The position numbers and the translations under genes are program-made. 50,209 bases of DNA from CAZIWX01 sp964543125 (GTDB lineage: Bacteria; Fidelibacterota; UBA8477). The notes beneath the pieces are model-generated. The model did not search any database, had not been told where the DNA came from, and saw nothing but the letters and a program-made list of their open reading frames with translations. Location: positions 1 through 50,209 of the forward strand of contig CAZIWX010000005.1 of the NCBI GenBank assembly GCA_964543125.1, written 5' to 3'. Position 1 is the stretch's first letter; each line of letters starts with the position of its first letter. Below, piece after piece: positions 43,045 to 50,209 of the stretch.

Positions 43045-43361
43045 TGATTACCTCGGTTATCAAATACAATCGCGGGTGATTCAAGCCTAAACCCGTTTCC
43101 CCAAATGAGGTTACATTAAAAATAACCCCTTATAAATCCAGCATTAATGTTACATCTGACGGGCTGGAATCCCTATCGAAATTCGGAATGATTCCGAATC
43201 GAAGTTAGGTCCAGCAACGCTCAAAAGCTATTTCCGCCTAATTCAGGACCTGTTAGAAGCCAACGCCTAATAAAAACCTGGCTGGCAAAATTGGGTCTAG
43301 TGCAAATAGCGGAGGGATCGGTTAACCGGAAGCGTGGGGCTGAAATAACACCTGGTTGCAC
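43045..43361. other. Intergenic region with a palindrome
   Basis: This 317-base gap separates trmO from the M50 protease gene. No gene is supported. The only visible structure is a 19-base palindrome at 43181-43199. The M50 gene promoter should lie in its left part. Confidence 0.55.
43181..43199. promoter_or_regulatory. Perfect 19-base palindrome, possible operator
   Basis: ATTCGGAAT at 43181-43189 and ATTCCGAAT at 43191-43199 flank a central G. It is 137 bases upstream of the M50 start and 163 bases past the trmO stop. A dimeric repressor could bind here, but no regulator is known. Confidence 0.35.
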
Positions 43362-43844
43362 TCAAATAAACCGGCCATCCGAGCGCCGCCGGACAATTTT
43401 TTCCCGGGATGCTTTTACCCAGCCTTTTTTTGCACCGGAACGATTATCAAAGTCCGGCACAAAGGGTTTGATATCCAGTAACGGTGTACCGTCCAGCATA
43501 TCCACATCCTCAATCCGGAGACGATTGCCCTGAATTGATATCAATTTGACAATTGAGAGTCCGATTTTTGCCGGACGCAGCGGTGAGCGGGTGGCAAAAA
43601 CGCCATGCGGCCGCGAATCGAGGTAGGGAATGACCTTTAATTCCGTCCGCTGCGCCTGATGCAGATGAAAAATGAGATAAATGTGGCTGAAACCATCCAA
43701 ATCTTTCAGTCCCGGAACCAATGCATTTGCCAAAACGATTTCCCCGGCAATCCCCTGCCCTGCCAGTGGTTGAATGGGCATGTCTTCCAGGGTTTTGAAT
43801 GGAGTATGAATGACGCCAATAGGATTACAATTAAAATACGCCAT
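43362..43844 (-). CDS. trmO: tRNA (N6-threonylcarbamoyladenosine(37)-N6)-methyltransferase TrmO (TsaA-like)
   Basis: A 160-residue member of the TsaA/TrmO family, which methylates t6A37 in tRNA-Thr for ACU and ACC codons. Diagnostic segments are NPIGVIHTPF, LDGFSHIYLIFHLH, DSRPHGVFATRSPLRPAKIGLS and LDGTPLLDIKPFVPDFD. The C-terminal RRRSDGRFI is shared with a fragment at 48970-49095. The size matches short family members. It stands alone between the thioesterase gene and the palindrome region. No zinc or other cofactor motifs are expected. Confidence 0.9.
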   Translation of the reverse strand: MAYFNCNPIGVIHTPFKTLEDMPIQPLAGQGIAGEIVLANALVPGLKDLDGFSHIYLIFHLHQAQRTELKVIPYLDSRPHGVFATRSPLRPAKIGLSIVKLISIQGNRLRIEDVDMLDGTPLLDIKPFVPDFDNRSGAKKGWVKASREKIVRRRSDGRFI

Positions 43845-43922
43845 GAGGTCTCGCGTTTCCGGGGCCGGTCATAACCAGCCTGATAAATTTCCGTTGTAAA
43901 CTATGTGAATCAGGCCGATTAG

Positions 43923-44666
43923 CTACCATTGCAGTACCCCCTGAATTACCGGTTGAGCATAATTCCCCAGGCGGCCTTCCAGGTAATGCGTTTCCGGATT
44001 TTGCCGGATTGTGGATTTTCGAACCTCCAAATCTGCTCCGAACCGAAGTTCGGCCAAATAGGACAATACCAGACTCCGGGGCTGACGCTCCTTGAAATCG
44101 GCCGGTATGTAAGCATCCAGTAAAAATTCCACATAGCGGGCATTATTAACATGTTGATTCACATCAAGGTCTGAGATGACGACTCGCCGGGAATAGATCG
44201 GTGTTGCATCTTCCTCGACCGGAATACGTTCCGGTAGATCCGGCATGACCGCTTTATAATTGCCGAGCTGAAATGCCAAACCTGACTGACTCGGATCGAC
44301 AGAGTGTTTGGTTTTCCGGCTTACCAGGAGCCAGGCTGTTCGGCCACAGCCGAGTGACTCACCGGTTGCGGAATTACTGAATAGAAAATCGCGAATGACA
44401 AAGTGTTTGTACAGCAACTGGGGCCAGGTTCGGATTTTGACGGATTGCCCGAATTCGGGATAGGTCTCCAGTTCCACCTTGGCCCAGGACAACACCCAGA
44501 AATAGCCGGCCTTCAGTAAATCCAGGTATCCCAGTTGCAGTTTTTCAGCGTGCATCCAGGCCGCATCGGACATGTAGTTGAACAGGGCATTCAGTTTTAG
44601 CCGGTTTTTAAAATCCACATCCGATCCGCGAACCTTGCGGGTCTCTTCAAAAGTTCCGATTATCAA
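43923..44666 (-). CDS. Acyl-ACP thioesterase
   Basis: A 247-residue double-hotdog protein of the FatA/acyl-ACP thioesterase family, which releases fatty acids from ACP. The N-terminal hotdog has YMSDAAWMHAEKLQLGYLDLLKAGYFWVLSWAKVE. The second carries ISDLDVNQHVNNARYVEFLLD, with the Asn-His pair of the active-site region. It is cytosolic and of normal length for bacterial members. It lies 78 bases upstream of trmO on the same strand and diverges from the cytochrome gene. Confidence 0.9.
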   Translation of the reverse strand: MIIGTFEETRKVRGSDVDFKNRLKLNALFNYMSDAAWMHAEKLQLGYLDLLKAGYFWVLSWAKVELETYPEFGQSVKIRTWPQLLYKHFVIRDFLFSNSATGESLGCGRTAWLLVSRKTKHSVDPSQSGLAFQLGNYKAVMPDLPERIPVEEDATPIYSRRVVISDLDVNQHVNNARYVEFLLDAYIPADFKERQPRSLVLSYLAELRFGADLEVRKSTIRQNPETHYLEGRLGNYAQPVIQGVLQW

Positions 44667-45223
44667 AATTGTGTCCTTAATTTTCTATAAAATGGAAATT
44701 CAGGTTATAAAAAACGCACCGGGTCACGGTTTCACTGAATATTTTTTTAATGCCAAAAATCTCAAAAGCGGGAGGACGCACCCGGCCGGGGAAAATGTTA
44801 CCCGAAAAAGTCTGGATAATCCAGGTTTTTTAAGCCAATTGATACAAACGGTCTTCCAAGAGCACGTGGTGCAGGAGATTATTAGCCAACCGGGAATCGG
44901 ACCTTATACACGAAACGAAGAACGCGGAGTAACATACTGGTAATCAGCCGCGGCTTAATCGCCGGGCCGGTGAAAATCCGCCGGGGTAGCGTCAATTGGT
45001 ACGGATTCTTAAAAAAAGCGGGTCGAAAGGAGCTGGCGGTGGAGACTCTTTTCTAGCCGCAACCGTGTTAAACCATTCCGGCTTTGAAGCGTAAACCGAC
45101 GGCGGTTCGCGGTTCCGGTAACAGGCGTGGTTTTTGCTTTAAACTTCCCGTAATGAGATTAGTGAGTCTTATAACAGTTGGCGGGTGGTGATGCTCCCGT
45201 AATACACTATGAGGAGGGGAAAT
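44667..45223 (+). other. Upstream region of the cytochrome gene
   Basis: This 557-base gap between the divergent thioesterase and cytochrome genes holds one weak open frame (44692-44943, listed separately) and then about 280 bases of G/C-rich DNA without a frame. A GG-N10-GC element at 45124-45137 resembles a sigma-54 promoter, 87 bases from the cytochrome start. Confidence 0.45.
44692..44943 (+). CDS. Hypothetical 83-residue protein, doubtful
   Basis: A frame starting at ATG 44692 gives 83 residues beginning MEIQVIKNAPGHGFTEYFF, with a mixed composition that looks protein-like. It ends GPYTRNEERGVTYW. No family is recognised and no ribosome binding site is visible. It starts only 25 bases from the divergent thioesterase start, which leaves little room for promoters. 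It may be a genuine small gene or chance. An upstream in-frame extension into the thioesterase region is not credible. Confidence 0.3.
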   Translation: MEIQVIKNAPGHGFTEYFFNAKNLKSGRTHPAGENVTRKSLDNPGFLSQLIQTVFQEHVVQEIISQPGIGPYTRNEERGVTYW

Positions 45224-46933
45224 ATGTGTATGTCTATCAAATCATCTCTGGCTTTAATCCTGGTTTCAGTTGCAGTCTTACTCTTTCCGGGTCAGTCCCT
45301 GGCTCAATCGACATTGAATTGCAGTCAATGCCATGGGTCTGAAAACAGTTATTGGTCACTGAGCCATCACGCAAACACTCAAACTGATGTTACCGAAGAG
45401 CTTGCAGCCGAGTGGGCCGGTTTACCGCCTGATTCCGTAATTTCCGGACAGGACGCGGAAGACTGCGTGGCCTGCCATGGCGCAACGGCAATTGCCGCTA
45501 ACGGTGGCATGACTGAAACTCAGGCCATGGGATATTTTTTCTCGACCACGAACGGGCTTTACACAAGTGCAACGCAATCATTGCATACGGATGAATGGCC
45601 GCACAACGCCTGTGTTACTTGTCATAACGTTCCGGCTAACCACCCGGAATCAATGCCGGCGCTGGCCCTATTCAACTCGCCGACCGGCCAGTATAATTCC
45701 GTTGCCAATGTCGCCACCCTGTGCGGACAGTGCCACGGCACATTAAGATTCCCGGGTACGGACCATAGACGGATGGACGCCTGGCAAATCAGCAAACATG
45801 GTCATGGCGGACAGGCGGATGTTGCCGGCGAACTGGCTGAAGAATGGGCGGGCAGTTCTCCTGCAGAAGTAATTGGTGAAGAAGACTGTATCGCCTGTCA
45901 TGTTTCAACTTCGGTTTTAGCGGACGGCGGAATTTCCGAGGCGGCCGCCCTGAACACATTCTTTACCACTGAAAACGGCGTTTTTACGGAAAATACCGCC
46001 GCACAAAATACTGATCTATGGCCTGAAGTTACCTGTACAGCCTGTCATAATCAGCATAATCCGGATGAGATTTCGTACTTTAATTCTGAAACAAAAGAGT
46101 ACGAAGCGCTCTCTTCTTCACAGGAACTTTGTGGAAAATGCCATGGCAATCTCCGCTTTCCGGATACGGATCACTTAAGCTACAACATCGCCCAGGGTAC
46201 CGGTGGAATCGGCGTGCCCGATTCACAAACGATGTCCGGCATTCAATGCGTTGATTGCCATATGCATATTAGCGACACCGAAGGTACCAACGCCTCCATG
46301 TATGGCGGGCATTCCTGGTCGGTATTTATTCAGGAAGATGATGGCACTGAATCCGCGGCTTGTACAAGTTGTCATACTTCAATGAATGCCAGCTCGGCGC
46401 ACCAAACGATTCAGGGTTGGCAATCCGAATATGCAAACCTTGACTCGCTCGCCAATGTCAGGGTTGCTTCAGCGGACAGTTTTTTAACAGGCAGTACTGA
46501 TTCAACCAAAATACAGATGCTGCAGGAAGCACAATTCAACCTGGCCTTTGCGGAAGGTGATGAAAGTGGCGGCGTACACAATCACGAGTACACCGTCTCA
46601 TTGCTGAATAACGCAATTGAGGAAGCTGCGCTCATTATAACGGGTATCAATGATCATCCGTCTGTTGTGACGGATTTCGTTTTGTCGCAGAATTATCCGA
46701 ACCCGTTCAACCCGGCGACCACGATCAGTTACCGGATACCTCAAAATGGTATAGTCGTTCTTAAAATCTATAATACGCTTGGCGCGGAGGTCGCAACCTT
46801 AGTAAATGAATATCAGAATGCCGGTCAGTATGCAATACAATTCAATGCAAGTAATTTTGCCAGTGGATTATACGTGTATAAAATTCAAGCCGGTAAATTT
46901 TCAGAAATGAAGAAAATGTTACTGCTTAAATAG
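45224..46933 (+). CDS. Nonahaem c-type cytochrome with tandem duplication and type IX sorting domain
   Basis: The ATG at 45224 has AGGAGG six bases upstream and gives 569 residues. A signal peptide (about 7-27, LILVSVAVLLFPGQSLAQ) is followed by nine CxxCH haem sites: Cys33, 81, 130, 167, 222, 271, 303, 342 and 380. Residues about 44-181 and 187-318 are copies of one unit, each with three haems. Near 443-460 VHNHEYTVSLLNNAI resembles the C-terminal helix of nitrite-reductase-type cytochromes, but there is no CxxCK site. The end is a Por-type sorting domain (NYPNPFNPATTISYRIP and MKKMLLLK). It is therefore probably placed on the outer surface or released, as an electron carrier or reductase. 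The partner is unknown. Confidence 0.88.
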   Translation: MCMSIKSSLALILVSVAVLLFPGQSLAQSTLNCSQCHGSENSYWSLSHHANTQTDVTEELAAEWAGLPPDSVISGQDAEDCVACHGATAIAANGGMTETQAMGYFFSTTNGLYTSATQSLHTDEWPHNACVTCHNVPANHPESMPALALFNSPTGQYNSVANVATLCGQCHGTLRFPGTDHRRMDAWQISKHGHGGQADVAGELAEEWAGSSPAEVIGEEDCIACHVSTSVLADGGISEAAALNTFFTTENGVFTENTAAQNTDLWPEVTCTACHNQHNPDEISYFNSETKEYEALSSSQELCGKCHGNLRFPDTDHLSYNIAQGTGGIGVPDSQTMSGIQCVDCHMHISDTEGTNASMYGGHSWSVFIQEDDGTESAACTSCHTSMNASSAHQTIQGWQSEYANLDSLANVRVASADSFLTGSTDSTKIQMLQEAQFNLAFAEGDESGGVHNHEYTVSLLNNAIEEAALIITGINDHPSVVTDFVLSQNYPNPFNPATTISYRIPQNGIVVLKIYNTLGAEVATLVNEYQNAGQYAIQFNASNFASGLYVYKIQAGKFSEMKKMLLLK

Positions 46934-46948
46934 CATCATATGTTCGCG

Positions 46949-46981
46949 AAAAGGGGTAAGCGAGTGCTTACCCTTTTTTTT
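46949..46981 (+). terminator. Rho-independent terminator behind the cytochrome gene
   Basis: GGGGTAAGC (46953-46961) pairs with GCTTACCC plus T (46966-46974) around GAGT, and the stem extends with A/T pairs. A run of eight T residues follows. It lies 16 bases after the stop codon and separates the cytochrome from the genes downstream. Confidence 0.9.
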
Positions 46982-47334
46982 ACAGTGTAAAAATGACAAG
47001 CCGGTTAAAGCGGCAGCAATTTAGCAATCAGCATTCATACAGATTCTTAGACAGGCCCTAATCACCTGAATAATTTCCATGCCAACGGGAATAGATCTGA
47101 GACCGGTTGGGCGCCAGGTGTTTCACCAGCCGGCTGGAGTGGACTGTTTTAACAATCTATCCCTTGCGCGGTTAATAATTTTGCGGTAAGATTCAACAAT
47201 TAAATAAGTATCGGGGGCGACCATTTGGTGCGCAAAGAATAATCAAAACTACGACTGTTAGGTGGTGCTGCAATTGCCCGTACCGGTTTATTTAAGCGAA
47301 TTGCCGGCCCGTTACTTAATAAGGCTAAAGTGAG
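46982..47334 (+). other. Non-coding gap before the exported-protein pair
   Basis: No gene is supported in these 353 bases. A second GG-N10-GC element (47264-47277, TGGTGCTGCAATTGC) resembles a sigma-54 promoter, about 60 bases from the start of the next gene. I see no other structure. Confidence 0.4.
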
Positions 47335-47898
47335 ATGTGGCAAAAAGCACTAATCCTGAGCGTTTGCGTTTCCCTGCTGGGAGCGCAGGCGATCCTGTTC
47401 CCCCGGGAACGTATTGAGGTAACCGTTACAGGTGACCGGGCTCAGGTCCGGGGCCGGTACTTTTTCCGCAACACCGGTCCACAAACCGTTACCCGTTCGG
47501 TTTACTACCCGTTTTCTTTTAATTATCAGCTCACCTGGCCGGAAGCAATCCGGGTTCGTAACCTGAGTACCCAGACCAACCTGTCTTTTGCCCGTCTGGA
47601 GCAGGGCCTCCAGTTTCGCATCATCATACCCGCGAAGAGCGAGGTTGAATTCGAGGTGGTGTATCAACAGCGGACGCCGGTGCAGGTTCTGGAATATATC
47701 CTGACTACGACCGCCCGCTGGCGCCGGCCTTTGGAGCAGGCCGAATACATCGTCACATTGGGACCGGGACTTAAACTGAACTCATTGAGTTTGCCTTACG
47801 ACTATAAACAAATCAGAGGCGACAGCACCCGCTATCTCATTACCCGGCGAGCGTTTATGCCGGACTCAAATCTCATTGTGAAATGGGAAGGAGGGTAA
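47335..47898 (+). CDS. Exported protein of unknown function, beta-rich
   Basis: A 187-residue protein with a signal peptide (MWQKALILSVCVSLLGAQA). The mature part alternates hydrophobic and charged strands: IEVTVTGDRAQVRGRYFFRN, FEVVYQQRTPVQVLEYILTT and NLIVKWEGG. This suggests a beta-sandwich with a conserved-looking centre ARWRRPLEQAEYIVTLGPG. I recognise no family. It resembles soluble periplasmic or secreted proteins in which surface-glycan-like modules appear, but this is not an assignment. Its stop is 3 bases before the next gene, so the two are translated together. Confidence 0.65.
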   Translation: MWQKALILSVCVSLLGAQAILFPRERIEVTVTGDRAQVRGRYFFRNTGPQTVTRSVYYPFSFNYQLTWPEAIRVRNLSTQTNLSFARLEQGLQFRIIIPAKSEVEFEVVYQQRTPVQVLEYILTTTARWRRPLEQAEYIVTLGPGLKLNSLSLPYDYKQIRGDSTRYLITRRAFMPDSNLIVKWEGG

Positions 47899-47901
47899 AT
47901 A

Positions 47902-48954
47902 ATGAAAGGTTTAAAACGAACTGTTCCAATGCTGATAATGTTGTTCATGGTCGTCCCCACCCACGCAAATCCGATTGTATGGCGATACCTGTGGGAGTTT
48001 CAGCTCGATGATACCGGTTTTAATATGGAACTCATGTTCATGGAGCCGCAAGGTTTGGATGGGTGGTACTTGACATCATTGACGGATACCGCCTATTTTA
48101 ATGACAGCCTGACCGCTGATAACCAGTTTTTTGTCGTCACTCAAGCCAATCTACAAGAGCACCTGACAATCAATCCGGCCGGCGATGTAATCGGTATTCA
48201 TTCGGCTGGTTGGGATTCCGAAATTGATGAATTCAGATTTGGCGATGTCCCTCAATCATACGTGGCAGCGCCGCAAACCGGACAATCGATTTGTCTGTCT
48301 GAATACGCACTCCCCTCTTCGCAGGGCTGGCATTATTACCTCGATAATACACCTACTTTCGGGGCGCCCAATGATTCCAGCGGCGCCATGGGGTACATTA
48401 CGGGAACGGTCACAGACACCTTGGGCAGTCCGGTGGCGGGTGTGCGTGTGGTGTACGCTATCAGCTATATGAATCCCTACGGGGAGCCGGAACCCATCTA
48501 TGTCGCCACGAACGAGAATGGTCGTTATTCGGTTTATGAAATCGCGCGGCGGGTTGCATTAGGCTATTGTTTACCCGATTCCGAAGTTGTTGCAGTCAAT
48601 GATGTGCAAATTCTTCCGGGTGATACAGCCACCGTTGATTTCGTAGTGCACGATTTTGTAGACATCCACCCGGAAAATCAAATAACAATCAAGACGCTCG
48701 AACTCAATGCCGTCTATCCCAATCCCTTCAACAGCGTCATAACGATTGTTTACACTTTGCCGAGTGATAATTACCTGGAGATTTCGGTTTATGATATAAA
48801 GGGCCGGTTGGCGGATCAGGTTTTCAGCGGGAGTCAGAGTGCCGGTAAACACGCGCTTGCGTGGAATGCCGGCCAACTCCCGGCCGGTGTGTACTTCATC
48901 TACCTGCAAACACCCCAGGGCTCAATCAACCGCAAGTGTGTGTATTTAAAATAA
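47902..48954 (+). CDS. Secreted protein with carboxypeptidase-regulatory-like domain and type IX sorting domain
   Basis: A 350-residue protein with a signal peptide (about 1-22, LIMLFMVVPTHA) and GGAGG upstream of its ATG. The first part, to about residue 160, ends in YYLDNTPTFGAPND, which resembles the end of a lamin-tail domain. The next section (about 165-255, GYITGTVTDTLGSPVAGVRVVYA) has the carboxypeptidase regulatory-like fold. The C-terminus is a Por-type sorting domain (AVYPNPFNSVITIVYTLP, then GVYFIYLQTPQGSINRK). No catalytic domain is visible, so it is probably a surface or matrix protein. It is co-translated with the preceding exported protein. Confidence 0.8.
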   Translation: MKGLKRTVPMLIMLFMVVPTHANPIVWRYLWEFQLDDTGFNMELMFMEPQGLDGWYLTSLTDTAYFNDSLTADNQFFVVTQANLQEHLTINPAGDVIGIHSAGWDSEIDEFRFGDVPQSYVAAPQTGQSICLSEYALPSSQGWHYYLDNTPTFGAPNDSSGAMGYITGTVTDTLGSPVAGVRVVYAISYMNPYGEPEPIYVATNENGRYSVYEIARRVALGYCLPDSEVVAVNDVQILPGDTATVDFVVHDFVDIHPENQITIKTLELNAVYPNPFNSVITIVYTLPSDNYLEISVYDIKGRLADQVFSGSQSAGKHALAWNAGQLPAGVYFIYLQTPQGSINRKCVYLK

Positions 48955-48969
48955 GGGCTTGGTTTAAAC

Positions 48970-49095
48970 TCAAATAAACCGGTCATCCGAGCGCTTTCGG
49001 GGAATCGTTTCCGGGGTGTTTTTCAGCCATCCCCGGCTCACCTCGGGACGATGGGCAAAATCCGGGTCAAAGGGCTTGATGTCCATCCGCGGCGT
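48970..49095 (-). pseudogene. 3' remnant of a second trmO gene
   Basis: Forty-one codons on the minus strand read TPRMDIKPFDPDFAHRP followed by RGWLKNTPETIPRKRSDDRFI and a TGA stop. They align with the end of the intact TrmO in this window (TPLLDIKPFVPDFDNRS, then KGWVKASREKIVRRRSDGRFI). The first roughly 120 codons of the family are absent; in-frame DNA upstream has no similarity. The remnant is joined to unrelated DNA 100 bases before the end of the ABC permease gene. The fragment differs at many positions, so it did not arise from the intact copy recently. Confidence 0.75.
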
Positions 49096-49196
49096 GCTGT
49101 TCTCCGCGTTCTGCCGCGGGAAATCCTTTGCTCCAGATCCCCGGCCGGGAAAAGGCCGCCTTCCGTTAAGAGCTTCCGCTATATCCAAAATATTAC

Positions 49197-50209
49197 TTAT
49201 TCCGCTCGTAGGGCCTCAATCGGTTCCAGGTCAGCAGCCCGAAGCGCCGGGTAGAGGCCGAACACGATCCCCAGGGATGCGGAAAAGAGGAACCCTACTC
49301 CGGCCGAGGGCCACGAAATAACCGTTTCCCAGGAACCGAGTTGGGAAAGCATTAAGGCGCCTGCTATGCCTGACACAACCCCGATAAGACCGCCCATGCC
49401 GGATAAGATAGCCGCCTCCAGGATAAATTGATTGCGGATGTCTCGCTTCAGCGCTCCCACCGCGCGTCTGAGGCCGATCTCGCCGGTTCGTTCGCGCACC
49501 GAGATCAGCATGACCGCCAGAATACCAACACCTCCCACAAGCAATGAAATAGCTGCGACGCTGCCGACTAAAAGCGTCATTGCGCGAGATGTCTGATGCT
49601 GTGTTTCCAAAAGAGTGGCCTGATTCTGGATCGTGAAATCGTCCGGTTTTAAACGCAACCGATGCCGGTGCCGCAAAGTGTTACGAATTTCCTTTTCAGC
49701 CGAGGAAAGGGCATCCGCGTTAACCGCCTGAACGTATATGCGATCAATATAGGTTATGTTGAAGAGCCGATGCATTGCGGTGGAAAGCGGCACAATGATC
49801 AAGTCGTCCTGGTCAACACCGTTGGCATCCGTGCCTTTCGGTTTGGTGACCCCGATGACTTCGAAGGGAACTCTGCCGATCCTGATGGAAAAGCCGACAG
49901 GCTTTGTATCGCTAAAGAGGTTTTTTATTACCGTGGGGCCGAGAATGGCGACCCGCCTGCGGCCACGGCTTTCTTCAGTATCGAAAAAACGGCCTGTTGC
50001 GACTTCAATATTGCGAATGGCAAAACCATCCGGTGTCATACCGACTATGTTGGTGCTCGCGTTCTCGGCCTCGAACCGAGTTGCGAGTTTCTTGCTGATG
50101 GCGGGCGCTGCCAGCCTGGCATGCGGACAATCGGTTACGATGGCTGTGGCATCTTCCGGGACGAGTGTCGTCACCGTGGCCATCTGCCGCTGCCGGCCTG
50201 CCACGATGC
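49197..50209 (-). CDS. MacB-type ABC transporter permease (N-terminus beyond window edge)
   Basis: The frame is open to the window edge, so the visible 337 codons are the C-terminal part of a larger protein. It begins in the periplasmic MacB core domain (TTLVPEDATAI, then ATGRFFDTEESRGRRRVAILGPTV and FEVIGVTKPKGTDANG). The C-terminal FtsX-like permease domain follows, with three transmembrane helices at about 220-245, 275-300 and 305-325. VRERTGEIGLRRAVGALKRDIRNQFILEAAILS is the classic coupling region, and the protein ends ADLEPIEALRAE. Family members export macrolides, peptides or lipoproteins with a separate or fused ATPase. Neither the ATPase nor the partner membrane-fusion gene is visible here. 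Confidence 0.9.
   Translation of the reverse strand, partial: IVAGRQRQMATVTTLVPEDATAIVTDCPHARLAAPAISKKLATRFEAENASTNIVGMTPDGFAIRNIEVATGRFFDTEESRGRRRVAILGPTVIKNLFSDTKPVGFSIRIGRVPFEVIGVTKPKGTDANGVDQDDLIIVPLSTAMHRLFNITYIDRIYVQAVNADALSSAEKEIRNTLRHRHRLRLKPDDFTIQNQATLLETQHQTSRAMTLLVGSVAAISLLVGGVGILAVMLISVRERTGEIGLRRAVGALKRDIRNQFILEAAILSGMGGLIGVVSGIAGALMLSQLGSWETVISWPSAGVGFLFSASLGIVFGLYPALRAADLEPIEALRAE

Noticed and set aside
45224..46933. Ammonia-forming nitrite reductase (NrfA)
   Set aside because: There is no CxxCK active haem, there are nine haems rather than five, and only the VHNHEY helix region is reminiscent.

Overview
The window looks like a chromosomal segment of a Gram-negative, didermic bacterium of the FCB group, probably from the Marinimicrobia, KSB1 or Calditrichota neighbourhood. 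This placement is inferred from gene families, not from a search. Three proteins end in type IX secretion (Por) sorting domains with a YPNPFN motif. There is a GWxTD-domain protein, a patatin fused to an outer-membrane barrel, a fused FtcD/cyclodeaminase and a vitamin B12-dependent ribonucleotide reductase. No phage, plasmid, CRISPR array or complete transposon is visible.

Layout. From 1 to 29030 everything is on the minus strand: TrkH/TrkA potassium uptake (1-1776), threonine aldolase, a lipoprotein, recN, a VanZ-like protein, nnr and acpS (1792-7420), a TPR protein, tRNA-Leu(GAG), then secG-tpiA-pgk-fba (9117-12715), comF, a ROK kinase, a GWxTD protein and smc (to 19556). Next come a HIT protein, rsmE, a beta-barrel, an RsbW-like ATPase, a 2Fe-2S ferredoxin, a zinc-type dehydrogenase, a deoxynucleoside kinase, folK, folB, a hybrid histidine kinase and a fused MsrB-MsrA. 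From 29031 to 30817 lies a repeat-rich island around a lone plus-strand mpaA gene. After it come a T9SS-tagged secreted protein, tRNA-Gly(CCC) and nrdJ on the plus strand with its own promoter and terminator. A second minus-strand block (35479-44666) holds patatin-BamA, miaA, mutL, ftcD-fchA, a small membrane protein, an M50 protease, trmO and an acyl-ACP thioesterase. The right end (45224-50209) is more accessory. It holds a nine-haem T9SS-tagged cytochrome, two further exported proteins, the 3' remnant of a second trmO, and a truncated MacB-type ABC permease.

How the genes work together. Most are housekeeping: lower glycolysis, folate synthesis and folate-linked histidine degradation, mismatch and recombination repair, chromosome segregation, tRNA/rRNA modification and redox repair. 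Many genes overlap by 1-8 bases, so they are probably translated as operons (acpS-nnr-VanZ-recN; ATPase-barrel-rsmE; folB-folK-dNK; mutL-miaA-patatin). The surface and secreted proteins point to a lifestyle that uses the type IX system to place proteins, including a multihaem cytochrome, on or outside the outer membrane.

The two observations most worth following are these. First, five hairpins around mpaA keep the same loop and the same TCT bulge, while their stems differ in sequence but stay base-paired. Second, the nine-haem T9SS cytochrome contains a visible internal duplication.
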